Source of the DNA: Prevotellaceae bacterium
GTDB lineage: Bacteria; Bacteroidota; Bacteroidia; Bacteroidales; Bacteroidaceae
DNA: 6,058 nt
Assembly: GCA_021204885.1 (NCBI GenBank)
Contig: JAJPYP010000176.1
Coordinates: 1 to 6,058 of the forward strand
Direction of reading: 5' to 3'
In this document: positions 1 to 6,058 of the stretch, in pieces
How the letters are laid out: each line of letters begins with the position of its first letter
How positions within the stretch are numbered: position 1 is the stretch's first letter
Notes under the pieces: generated by a model
What the model was told of the DNA's origin: nothing
Databases searched by the model: none
The model's input: only the letters and a program-made list of their open reading frames with translations
Program-made: the position numbers and the translations under genes

Positions 1-110
1 GCCGTTAGGCCGACCAAGCCTCCCCTATTAGGGGAGGTTTGGAGGGGTGGTCAAGAAAGGTCCCCGAAGGGGCTGTGTCTTTTGACACATCCCCTTAGTC
101 GGCCTACGGC
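1..110. repeat. REP-like composite palindromic element
   Basis: Non-coding, highly structured DNA. The outer arms are an inverted repeat: GCCGTTAGGCCGAC (1-14) pairs with GTCGGCCTACGGC (98-110) with a single-base bulge. Inside are two hairpins. The first pairs 16-25 with 31-40, a 10-bp stem with one G-T pair, around TATTA. The second pairs 67-79 with 84-96: AAGGGG, a C/T mismatch, then TGTGTC around TTTT. A shorter alternative, CCCC-GAA-GGGG (62-72), competes with the second hairpin. GACCA (12-16) can also pair with TGGTC (48-52). Such C/G-rich nested palindromes between genes resemble dispersed REP-like repeats of Bacteroidales chromosomes. No coding sequence is visible. It lies at the window edge, so its left boundary may be incomplete. 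Copy number cannot be judged here. Confidence 0.6.
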
Positions 111-162
111 CTCCGAAGTGCTTTTTCTCGATTATATTCGAGTTATACAGGCTCATACATGA

Positions 163-198
163 GATAAAGAAGGCTGCACGGCGCTCCGTGCAGCCTTC
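163..198 (-). terminator. Intrinsic terminator of the OmpA-family gene
   Basis: A perfect 13-bp G+C-rich stem pairs 169-181 (GAAGGCTGCACGG) with 186-198 around a 4-nt loop. Read on the minus strand, the stem is followed at once by TTTATC, and the stem itself ends in CTTC, giving a short U-rich tail. It begins 37 nt beyond the stop codon of the minus-strand OmpA-family gene, the expected place for rho-independent termination. The plus-strand side has no T-run, so it should act in one direction. Confidence 0.85.
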
Positions 199-235
199 AA
201 GATTAATGGATGGATAAATAGATAAGATTTGTCGG

Positions 236-1369
236 TTAATCTTCGTTGTTGATCGTGCAAATGCTTACGCGGTTCCAGTCGGGCTCCTCGAACATGTCGC
301 CTACACCTTCGCCACTGGCGCTGATGCGGTCGGCAGCTATCTTATACTTACCGGTAAGCATGGTCTTTACAGCCTCGGCACGCTGGCCTGCGATGCGCTC
401 GTTCACTTCAATGCTTCCTTCCGGAGAAGCATATCCCTTGATGACGACGGCTGCGTTCTCGTGGTTCTTCAGATAAGTGGCGATGCGCTCCACGTTGGGT
501 GTCTGGGAAGCGTCGATGACAGTGCTGCCCTGACGGAACGTGATGACGGACTCCAACGTCTTGGAGGTGGGAGCGACTTGGGTAACTACTTCTGGCTCCT
601 TATTGAGGCACTCTTCCAATGCCTTGGACAGCTCGTCGGCCCTGCGGTTGGCGTCTTTCAAGGCGGCGTCCTTGCCGGCAAGGTCTTCACGCAGGGCGTT
701 GATCTTGGCGTTCAATGCGTCGATCTCGCTTTGGTCGCAAGCTTGTATGCGGGTGAAGTAATGTTCGCCGTTACTGGTCTTAAAGTGGTATTTCAGGCCT
801 ACGGTGAGTTCCCATACGCCGGAGTTCACATTGAAGCGCACGCGGTTGGATGTTTCGGGATTCAGGTCGTATACGACGGCGGGTTTCAAGGCGAGCGTCC
901 ATGCCTTGCTCTCTCCCAAGTTGAAGTTCAAGTCCAAGCCTAACTTGCCGGAGAGGTTGTTGTGGTCGTTGCCCCTATTAGAGTTGTAGTAGTAATGCAG
1001 CCAGCCCAAGCCAACAACGGTCTCGATTTCAAACACCCGGGGTACGCCTTTGTAACCACCGATCAAGTTCATCAAGTTCACGTTGTTCACTAACATGAGG
1101 TTGGAGTTGTCGAATCCCGTCTTGCTGTCGGTCGTGTTGATGCTTCCAGCGAATTCAAGGCCGAAACCAACGACCGGCGTAATCTTCTTGTCCAAGCTTA
1201 TACCAAGGATACCGCGCATGGAACCATGGTTCAACGGAGAGACTCCACCGCCATAAATCCCAAGGGACCAATTGTCAGAAAACTTGTTTCCCACTACGGC
1301 CGTCTGCGCATTGGCGCTTACGATGGCCGTTCCTAGCAACAAAGTTGCGATAATTAACTTTCTCATCAT
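236..1369 (-). CDS. OmpA-family outer-membrane protein (N-terminal barrel, coiled coil, C-terminal OmpA domain)
   Basis: Predicted outer-membrane protein that anchors the envelope to peptidoglycan. The start chosen at 1369 gives 377 residues and puts the signal peptide first: MMRK, a hydrophobic run, then SANA before Gln22. The frame stays open upstream to an ATG at 1438, but that would bury the signal peptide behind 23 charged/polar residues. ATG at 1366 is equally possible. Residues about 22-197 alternate glycine/aromatic strands like an 8-strand-type barrel. About 213-257 is an Ala/Leu/Glu-rich coiled coil. About 272-374 is the OmpA C-terminal domain, with GYASPEGS, a helix ending QRAEAV, and NRVSI near the end. 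The usual Asp of the diaminopimelate-binding pair is Ser315; the partner Arg330 is kept. It is monocistronic, with its own promoter and terminator. Which barrel subfamily it belongs to is uncertain; the OmpA fold is secure. Confidence 0.93.
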   Translation of the reverse strand: MMRKLIIATLLLGTAIVSANAQTAVVGNKFSDNWSLGIYGGGVSPLNHGSMRGILGISLDKKITPVVGFGLEFAGSINTTDSKTGFDNSNLMLVNNVNLMNLIGGYKGVPRVFEIETVVGLGWLHYYYNSNRGNDHNNLSGKLGLDLNFNLGESKAWTLALKPAVVYDLNPETSNRVRFNVNSGVWELTVGLKYHFKTSNGEHYFTRIQACDQSEIDALNAKINALREDLAGKDAALKDANRRADELSKALEECLNKEPEVVTQVAPTSKTLESVITFRQGSTVIDASQTPNVERIATYLKNHENAAVVIKGYASPEGSIEVNERIAGQRAEAVKTMLTGKYKIAADRISASGEGVGDMFEEPDWNRVSICTINNED

Positions 1370-1416
1370 GTTTTGTTTATCAATAAAAGGTTTTTGTTTG
1401 TTCCACTCTTCCCCTC

Positions 1417-1462
1417 TCAAAGCGGTCATCAAACACACTTGCCATGCACCCGTCCGCTTTGA
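1417..1462 (-). other. Stem-loop in the 5' leader of the OmpA-family mRNA
   Basis: A perfect 9-bp inverted repeat, TCAAAGCGG (1417-1425) and CCGCTTTGA (1454-1462), encloses a 28-nt loop. With transcription starting near 1479, as judged from the -7 box, it would sit about 17 nt from the mRNA 5' end and about 48 nt before the ATG. A 5'-proximal stem-loop stabilises ompA mRNA in E. coli; a similar role here is only inferred. A protein-binding site is the alternative. Confidence 0.45.
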
Positions 1463-1483
1463 CTTATTTGTTCATTTCGGCTG

Positions 1484-1491
1484 CAAAATTA
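1484..1491 (-). promoter_or_regulatory. Bacteroidetes -7 promoter box for the OmpA-family gene
   Basis: Minus-strand TAATTTTG matches the Bacteroidetes sigma-ABfr -7 consensus TAnnTTTG exactly. It lies in very A/T-rich DNA, as expected of these promoters. No convincing TTTG -33 element is seen at the usual distance upstream. The implied start near 1479 gives a leader of about 110 nt before the ATG at 1369. Confidence 0.6.
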
Positions 1492-1523
1492 AGAAAAAAA
1501 GAAATACTTGTACACCTATTTGT

Positions 1524-1547
1524 AAAAAAAAAGCTTGTATGGACAAG
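1524..1547 (-). terminator. Possible weak terminator after ttcA
   Basis: On the minus strand a 5-bp stem (CTTGT/ACAAG, 1534-1538 with 1543-1547, 4-nt loop) is followed by C and nine consecutive T (1524-1532). It is about 85 nt past the ttcA stop and just upstream of the OmpA promoter box. The stem is short and poor in G+C, so it may end transcription weakly, or the T-run may simply be promoter-upstream A/T-rich DNA. Confidence 0.3.
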
Positions 1548-1632
1548 AATTAGGGGAAAAGCACATGCAAAAAAAAGAGAAACAATGAGAAGGCAAGCGT
1601 TACTTCAAAGAGTAAGAGCGAAGAGACGCGCC

Positions 1633-2385
1633 TTAACGGCCGTTCCGCTTAGACGGCGCGGGTAACAGGTCTTGCTGAACATTACCCATGCTTCCCCAAA
1701 GGCTGTAACGGGCATGGGGATTCATCTGTTCCATGCGCTGCAAGAGTGCCTTGGCCTCTATGCGGTGTGAAAGGTCTTCGTATGGACAACGCACGGATTG
1801 CAGCCGGTAACCGTGCAGGTCGGCCAGCTCTTCCAAATCGGCCTCGTGCACCAAGCAGAGGGGACGGATAATGGTCATGTCAAACTTCTTCATCACCAAC
1901 CGGGGCGGCATGGTACTGAACGCACCTTGGAAAGTGACATTCATCAGCAAGGTCTCTAATATGTCGTCCATGTGGTGCCCCAAGGCTATTTTATTGCATC
2001 CATGCTCCTTGGCGAGCGTGAAGAGTGCCTTGCGGCGGTTCCATGCACAGAGGAAGCAGGGAGACTTGCGCGTGTCGGTAGCGGCGTTGAAAGCCGTTTC
2101 GCATGCCACGAATGGCACGCCCAGCGAGGTGGCGAACGCCCGCAAGTAATCCACGTCGCTGCGGTAGGGGATGTTGGTCATGGCCACGTAGGCGGCCACT
2201 ATGGAGATGCGTGGCTTGTAGATACGGGCACGGGCGGCCAAGAGTTCGGTCAACGCCAGCGAGTCTTTTCCACCTGAGAGCCCTATCAAGATGCGGTCGC
2301 CCTCTTCGAGCAGGCCATATTGCACCACCCCGCGGGCGAAACGCCTGCGGATACGGTTCAAGAGGAGTGTTTCCGCCTTGTCCAT
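1633..2385 (-). CDS. ttcA: TtcA-like tRNA 2-thiocytidine synthetase (PP-loop ATPase)
   Basis: Cytoplasmic enzyme predicted to thiolate cytidine 32 of tRNA, using ATP to adenylate the base and an iron-sulfur cluster in sulfur transfer. The 250-residue protein has the PP-loop SGGKDS at 37-42. It has the CxxC pair Cys110/Cys113 (PCFLC), the family signature KIALGHHMDDILET at 132-145, a MPPRL segment at 159-163, and a third cysteine, Cys200, in VRCPYED. The three cysteines match those that bind the cluster in E. coli TtcA. The C-terminus stops shortly after MGNVQQDLLP, where the E. coli protein (311 aa, from memory) carries an extra tail; this shorter form looks complete. The ATG at 2385 starts just before the conserved N-terminal helix. 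It has a separate promoter and diverges from the TPR/PD40 gene. A related PP-loop tRNA thiolase is the main alternative. Confidence 0.88.
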   Translation of the reverse strand: MDKAETLLLNRIRRRFARGVVQYGLLEEGDRILIGLSGGKDSLALTELLAARARIYKPRISIVAAYVAMTNIPYRSDVDYLRAFATSLGVPFVACETAFNAATDTRKSPCFLCAWNRRKALFTLAKEHGCNKIALGHHMDDILETLLMNVTFQGAFSTMPPRLVMKKFDMTIIRPLCLVHEADLEELADLHGYRLQSVRCPYEDLSHRIEAKALLQRMEQMNPHARYSLWGSMGNVQQDLLPAPSKRNGR

Positions 2386-2442
2386 GTCGGTCTATACCTA
2401 TTATATATATAAGCAGCTGTATGGAACATGCCTGCTGCCGGA

Positions 2443-2450
2443 CAAAAATA
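2443..2450 (-). promoter_or_regulatory. Bacteroidetes -7 promoter box for ttcA
   Basis: Minus-strand TATTTTTG fits TAnnTTTG exactly. It predicts a start near 2438 and a leader of about 52 nt. That leader contains the 12-bp self-complementary run TTATATATATAA (2401-2412). A TTTG lies further upstream (minus strand), 27 nt from the box, wider than the usual -33 spacing, so the -33 element is unsupported. Confidence 0.5.
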
Positions 2451-2535
2451 GTGCATCGGCGGCTATGGAAGGGGATACAAATGGCTATTTAAATGAATTT
2501 AACTTGATTGTAAGGCGTGAAAGGGGATTAATGCT

Positions 2536-2543
2536 TATCTTTG
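2536..2543 (+). promoter_or_regulatory. Bacteroidetes -7 promoter box for the TPR/PD40-nfeD-floA cluster
   Basis: TATCTTTG matches TAnnTTTG exactly, 27 nt before the ATG at 2571, so the leader would be only about 20-25 nt. TTG at 2508-2510 is the nearest -33 candidate but is 25 nt away, somewhat too far. No other exact TAnnTTTG box was found in the gaps between the downstream genes, so this is the likely promoter for the whole plus-strand cluster. Confidence 0.6.
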
Positions 2544-2570
2544 AAAATTTGAATAAAGTATGATGCAACC

Positions 2571-4031
2571 ATGAAAAGAACAAATATCCTTCTGTTTCTC
2601 TTGGGAATGGTTTGGGCGGTGAACGTGTCGGCACAGACGTTGGCCGATACGAAAGCCCTTTACGAGAACGGGGAGTACGAGGAAGCGATACCCGGCTTGT
2701 TGAAACTGGTCAAGTCGCAACCGGCCAACGGGAACTACAACTTGTGGTACGGGGTGGCCGCATTGGAAACGGGCGCCTACGCCGATGCCCTGAAATACTT
2801 GGAGCTTGCGGTAAGGTACCGGGCTACCGGCGGACAGTACTGGTTGGCCAAGGCTTATATGGCCAATTACCGCTATGAAGACGCGGTACGCACGGCCGAA
2901 AGCTACTTGAGCGACCTGCAAAAGCGCAAACGCCCCACCGAGGAGGCGGAAAAGCTGGTGGAGAAGTGCCGGTCGGGGCTGCGCATGATGAGAGGCGTGG
3001 AGCGCGTGTGCGTGGTGGACAGCGTGGTGGTGGACAAGCGGCGGTTCTTGGACGCTTACCTGTTAAGTCCCGAAACGGGAAAGCTTTTCACCTACAAGGC
3101 CTACTTCGGCAAAGGAAGTGCCGTGGAGGATGAGGAAGAGGAGCCGGCCGACATGCGCACCGTGTTCCTTACCGAAAGGGGCAACGCCATTTACTACAGC
3201 CAAATGCAACCGGACAGCACCTTAGGCATTTACACGAGATACAAGTATGTGGAGGATTGGGGCGAAGAGACACCCCTGCCCGAGAACATCAATGAAGGGG
3301 TGAATGCGGTCTGTCCCTTTTTGTCGGGAGACGGCACCACCTTGTATTATGCCGCCGATGGCGATGCCTCGCAAGGCGGATACGACATCTTCGTGACGCG
3401 CTATGACAGCAATTCGGGCACCTGCTTCACGCCCGACAACATCGGCATGCCCTTCAACTCGCCTTTCAACGACTACCTCTATGTGGTCGACGAGTACAAC
3501 AACATAGGTTGGTTCGCTTCCGACCGCTACCAGCCCAAGGACACATTGTGCGTCTACATCTTCGTGCCGAACGGCAGCAAGGAGGTGTACAGCTACGAAG
3601 ACATGGACCAAGCGGAATTAGTGCGCTATGCCAGCCTGCACTCCATAGCCGACACATGGAGCGACAAGACCGTGGTGGAACAGGCCCATGCCCGGTTGCA
3701 AGCCATTGCCTACGCTTTGGGGCAAAGTGAGACGGCACACGATTTCGAGTTCGTCATCGACGACAACCACATCTATTACACGCTCGACGACTTCCGCTCG
3801 GCCGAGGCGCGTGAAGCCTTCAAACGATACCAACAGTCGGCCACCAACTACCGCTTGCAACTGCAACGGTTGGATGCCCTGCGCGAACGCTATGCCACCG
3901 CCTCCGGAAGCGAGAAGTCGGGATTGGCCCCCTCCATGCTCACGTTGGAAGCGCGGGTGGAGCAACTTACCGCCCAAAAGAAACAGCTTGCCCTGCAAGT
4001 GCGGCAACTCGAGAAGAACAGCCTTAAATAG
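2571..4031 (+). CDS. Exported TPR and PD40 (WD40-like propeller) repeat protein with C-terminal coiled coil
   Basis: A 486-residue protein with a signal peptide at 1-21 ending VSA before Gln22. There is no lipobox cysteine, so it should be soluble in the periplasm or peripheral to a membrane. Residues about 24-125 form TPR-like helical pairs (ENGEYEEAIPGLLKLV, then YWLAKAYMANYRYEDAV). An acidic patch (186-191) follows. PD40-type beta-propeller blades run about 195-335, clearest in PFLSGDGTTLYYAADGD (249-265) with GGYDIFVT just after, and again around 294-320. The tail (about 410-486) is a Gln/Leu/Arg-rich coiled coil. Bacteroidetes envelope proteins with TPR-PD40 usually end in an OmpA peptidoglycan domain; here it is absent. 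It begins the cluster and ends 7 nt before nfeD, suggesting translational coupling. Its function is unknown; a scaffold or partner of the FloA/NfeD membrane platform is an inference from position. Confidence 0.9.
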   Translation: MKRTNILLFLLGMVWAVNVSAQTLADTKALYENGEYEEAIPGLLKLVKSQPANGNYNLWYGVAALETGAYADALKYLELAVRYRATGGQYWLAKAYMANYRYEDAVRTAESYLSDLQKRKRPTEEAEKLVEKCRSGLRMMRGVERVCVVDSVVVDKRRFLDAYLLSPETGKLFTYKAYFGKGSAVEDEEEEPADMRTVFLTERGNAIYYSQMQPDSTLGIYTRYKYVEDWGEETPLPENINEGVNAVCPFLSGDGTTLYYAADGDASQGGYDIFVTRYDSNSGTCFTPDNIGMPFNSPFNDYLYVVDEYNNIGWFASDRYQPKDTLCVYIFVPNGSKEVYSYEDMDQAELVRYASLHSIADTWSDKTVVEQAHARLQAIAYALGQSETAHDFEFVIDDNHIYYTLDDFRSAEAREAFKRYQQSATNYRLQLQRLDALRERYATASGSEKSGLAPSMLTLEARVEQLTAQKKQLALQVRQLEKNSLK

Positions 4032-4038
4032 CGGCGTC

Positions 4039-4512
4039 ATGGATATACTTATCATCATCATTCTGCTCATCGCAGCCATCGTCCTCTTCTTGGTGGAGGT
4101 ATTCGTGATACCGGGCGTCAGCATAGCCGGCATCGCGGCCGGCGTGTGCCTCGTTTATGCCAATTACCATGCGTTCGTCCATTTGGGCGTTACAGGCGGC
4201 TTCGTCACGTTGGCGATATCGGCAGTGGCCTCGATAGGCTCGTTGGTGTGGTTCATGCGCTCCAAGACGCTCGACAAGGTAGCGTTGAAAGAGAACATCT
4301 CCTCCACGGTGGAGAACGAGGCCAAGGCCAGCGTCCATATTGGCGATACCGGTGTGGCGACCACTCGACTTGCCTTGATAGGGACAGCCCAGATTAATGG
4401 GGAAATGGTGGAAGTGAAGTCGGCCGACGGCTTCTTGGACGAAAAGACACCGATAGTGGTGACACGCATCAGCGACGGCGTCATCATCGTGCAGAAGCGA
4501 CCCGTCGACTGA
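4039..4512 (+). CDS. Short NfeD-like membrane protein
   Basis: A 157-residue NfeD-family protein lacking the N-terminal ClpP-like protease domain of long NfeD. It has membrane segments at about 3-19, 24-42 and 52-73. The family signature EVFVIPG (20-26) sits between the first two. A C-terminal OB-fold-like beta domain spans about 97-153 ([21 protein letters not shown], then VEVKS). Short NfeD proteins are encoded next to flotillins and work with them at membrane microdomains, as YuaF does with FloT in Bacillus. The ATG at 4039 was chosen because the membrane helix begins directly there; the frame is open further left, but only as an out-of-frame shadow inside the TPR/PD40 gene. There is a 7-nt gap to the upstream stop and 56 nt to floA. 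Confidence 0.92.
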   Translation: MDILIIIILLIAAIVLFLVEVFVIPGVSIAGIAAGVCLVYANYHAFVHLGVTGGFVTLAISAVASIGSLVWFMRSKTLDKVALKENISSTVENEAKASVHIGDTGVATTRLALIGTAQINGEMVEVKSADGFLDEKTPIVVTRISDGVIIVQKRPVD

Positions 4513-4568
4513 ACGCCCCAAGTCTCACACGAAAATCAATCAAACAGCATAACATTAACTCACTTATT

Positions 4569-5573
4569 ATGGATACCAATTCAATCTACGTAGTGGTTGT
4601 CATCGTGATAGCCTGTATCGTATTCTTAGCCGTATTCTTCCATTACGTGCCGTTTTTCCTTTGGCTCTCGGCCAAGGTATCGGGCGTGAACATCTCCTTG
4701 GTGCAACTCTTCTTGATGCGCATCCGTAACGTGCCGCCCTACATCATCGTACCGGGGCTAATCGAGGCACACAAGGCAGGATTGAGCAACATTACCCGCG
4801 ACGGATTAGAGGCGCATTATTTGGCCGGAGGGCATGTGGAGAAGGTGGTACACGCCCTTGTATCGGCCTCGAAAGCCTCCATTGAACTTCCCTTCCAAAT
4901 GGCTACGGCCATCGACTTGGCCGGTCGCGACGTGTTTGAAGCGGTACAGATGTCGGTCAACCCGAAAGTCATCGACACGCCGCCCGTAACGGCGGTGGCC
5001 AAGGACGGCATACAGCTCATTGCCAAAGCAAGGGTAACGGTACGCGCCAACATACGTCAGTTGGTGGGCGGTGCAGGCGAAGATACGGTGCTGGCACGTG
5101 TAGGCGAAGGCATTGTCTCCTCGATAGGCTCCTCGGTAAGCCACAAACAGGTATTGGAGAATCCCGACTCCATCTCCAAGTTGGTGTTGCGCAAAGGACT
5201 GGATGCCGGCACCGCCTTCGAGATTCTCTCCATTGATATAGCCGACATCGATATAGGCAAGAACATCGGCGCGGCCTTACAGATGGACCAGGCCAATGCC
5301 GACAAGAACATCGCGCAAGCCAAGGCCGAGGAGCGACGTGCCATGGCCGTGGCCACCGAGCAGGAAATGAAGGCGAAAGCACAAGAGGCACGCGCCAAAG
5401 TAATCGAGGCAGAGGCCGAGGTACCCAAAGCCATGGCGGAAGCTTTCCGCAGCGGGAACTTGGGCATCATGGACTACTACCGCATGAAGAACATCGAGGC
5501 CGATACCTCCATGCGCGAGACCATCGCACGCCCTGTAGCCGGTGGAGGTAACCAGCAGCCACTGGGCAAATAA
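4569..5573 (+). CDS. floA: Flotillin-like protein FloA
   Basis: A 334-residue bacterial flotillin, full length for the FloA/YqfA family. It is a membrane-associated SPFH-like scaffold that oligomerises into lipid microdomains and influences membrane fluidity and the assembly of membrane complexes. The N-terminus has a hydrophobic segment at about 6-33 and continues into the conserved [19 protein letters not shown] (54-72). The SPFH-like core covers about 75-230 and includes [11 protein letters not shown] (130-140) and [18 protein letters not shown] (144-161). An Ala/Glu-rich coiled coil follows at about 236-292 ([20 protein letters not shown]). It ends in [20 protein letters not shown] and a short Gly/Gln tail. 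An A/T-rich, SD-less 56-nt leader precedes the ATG; no separate promoter was recognised. Pairing with the upstream nfeD is the standard arrangement and strengthens both calls. Confidence 0.96.
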   Translation: MDTNSIYVVVVIVIACIVFLAVFFHYVPFFLWLSAKVSGVNISLVQLFLMRIRNVPPYIIVPGLIEAHKAGLSNITRDGLEAHYLAGGHVEKVVHALVSASKASIELPFQMATAIDLAGRDVFEAVQMSVNPKVIDTPPVTAVAKDGIQLIAKARVTVRANIRQLVGGAGEDTVLARVGEGIVSSIGSSVSHKQVLENPDSISKLVLRKGLDAGTAFEILSIDIADIDIGKNIGAALQMDQANADKNIAQAKAEERRAMAVATEQEMKAKAQEARAKVIEAEAEVPKAMAEAFRSGNLGIMDYYRMKNIEADTSMRETIARPVAGGGNQQPLGK

Positions 5574-5615
5574 TGGAAATCCTTCCCCACTGCTGACGCT
5601 ATAATATAAATAGGT

Positions 5616-6058
5616 ATGGAAAACTACTTTCCCCCATCCGAATTAATCATCAACGACGACGGCTCGGCATTCCACCTGCACGTCAAGCCGGAACAGCTGG
5701 CCGACAAGGTGATCTTGGTGGGCGACCCCGGACGGGTGCCTGTCGTGGCGTCGCACTTCCAGACAAGGGAGTGTGAAGTGGAGAGCCGCGAGTTCAGGAC
5801 CATAACCGGTACTTACAAAGGCAAACGCCTGACGGTTGTCTCCACGGGCATCGGCTGCGACAACATGGACATCGTTATCAATGAATTAGACGCATTGGCC
5901 AACATCGACTTCCACACGCGGCGCGAGAAGCCTGAGCCCCGCAGCTTGGAGATGGTGCGCATCGGCACTTGCGGCGGGCTGCAACCCTACACGCCGGTGG
6001 GCACGTTCATCTGCTCGGAGATATCCATCGGCTTCGACGGCGTGCTGAACTTCTATGC
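5616..6058 (+). CDS. Nucleoside phosphorylase, uridine-phosphorylase type (3' end outside window)
   Basis: Partial gene: 147 complete codons from ATG 5616, still open at the right edge. The cytoplasmic enzyme cleaves a nucleoside with phosphate to base and ribose-1-phosphate, in pyrimidine or purine salvage. The phosphate-binding GDPGR is at 36-40. STGIGCDNMDIVINEL (76-91) and RIGTCGG (115-121) are the next family landmarks; Arg40 and Arg115 line up with the phosphate-binding arginines of E. coli Udp. Between NEL and RIGT there is a charged stretch about 14 residues longer than in E. coli Udp (from memory), containing HTRREKPEPR. The 42-nt gap after floA has an A/T-rich leader (ATAATATAAATAGGT) but no TAnnTTTG box, so it is probably cotranscribed. 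Uridine rather than purine specificity cannot be settled because the specificity region is missing. Confidence 0.9.
   Translation, partial: MENYFPPSELIINDDGSAFHLHVKPEQLADKVILVGDPGRVPVVASHFQTRECEVESREFRTITGTYKGKRLTVVSTGIGCDNMDIVINELDALANIDFHTRREKPEPRSLEMVRIGTCGGLQPYTPVGTFICSEISIGFDGVLNFY

Noticed and set aside
1..110. CRISPR array or insertion-sequence end
   Set aside because: No regularly spaced direct repeats and no transposase reading frame; the structure is nested inverted repeats only.
127..163. Small hairpins CTCGA/TCGAG (127-142) and CTCAT/ATGAG (152-163)
   Set aside because: Only 5-bp stems, not followed by a T-run in a useful direction; likely chance in a short A/T-rich spacer.
461..943. 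160-residue plus-strand open frame inside the OmpA-family gene
   Set aside because: It lies wholly opposite a strongly supported gene, has no recognisable domain or leader, and its composition is what an antisense reading of that gene would give.
1370..1438. 23-residue N-terminal extension of the OmpA-family protein
   Set aside because: It would place polar residues before a clear signal peptide, so the start at 1369 (or 1366) is better.
2535..2921. 128-residue minus-strand open frame over the start of the TPR/PD40 gene
   Set aside because: Antisense shadow overlapping the promoter and signal peptide of a real gene, with no recognisable motif.
3688..4038. 117-residue N-terminal extension of the NfeD reading frame
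   Set aside because: It overlaps the TPR/PD40 gene in another frame and reads as low-complexity Arg/Pro/Ser sequence. The NfeD membrane helix starts exactly at the ATG at 4039.
3618..4133. 171-residue minus-strand open frame spanning the TPR/PD40-nfeD junction
   Set aside because: Antisense to two well-supported genes; Met/Ile- and His-rich stretches mirror their codons; no promoter box or family motif.

Overview
The window looks like chromosomal core DNA from a Bacteroidales bacterium (Bacteroides/Prevotella-like gut lineage). Three things point there. The identifiable promoters carry the Bacteroidetes -7 motif TAnnTTTG. A-rich leaders stand in place of Shine-Dalgarno sites. The exported proteins have signal peptides ending in Ala just before Gln, and their families (OmpA-like barrel, TPR/PD40 protein, FloA, Bacteroidetes-type nucleoside phosphorylase) are typical of the group. 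Species cannot be named from the sequence.

Layout, left to right. Bases 1-110 hold a compact, nested palindromic element of the REP-like kind. A strong intrinsic terminator (163-198) follows, closing a minus-strand OmpA-family outer-membrane protein gene (236-1369). That gene has its own promoter box (1484-1491) and a roughly 110-nt leader with a 9-bp stem-loop. Upstream, also on the minus strand, is a ttcA-like tRNA thiolase gene (1633-2385), whose promoter box lies at 2443-2450. About 185 nt of divergent intergenic DNA separates ttcA from a plus-strand gene cluster driven from a TAnnTTTG box at 2536-2543. The cluster contains an exported TPR/PD40 protein with a C-terminal coiled coil (2571-4031), a short NfeD-like membrane protein (4039-4512), the flotillin-like protein FloA (4569-5573), and the first 147 codons of a nucleoside (uridine-type) phosphorylase (5616 to the right edge).

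How the genes fit together. NfeD plus FloA is the known bacterial flotillin pair that organises membrane microdomains. The point of interest is the exported TPR/PD40 protein only 7 nt upstream of nfeD. It resembles the front half of Bacteroidetes TPR-PD40-OmpA envelope proteins but has no OmpA domain and ends in a coiled coil, so it is a candidate periplasmic partner of the FloA/NfeD platform. That link is inferred from gene order only. The phosphorylase is probably a metabolic passenger. ttcA and the OmpA gene look like independent transcription units.

No CRISPR array, transposase, integrase, tRNA or rRNA was seen, and no gene is visibly broken. Apart from the repeat, the window is ordinary core genome; the main candidates for something new are the exported partner of the flotillin pair and the non-coding structures.
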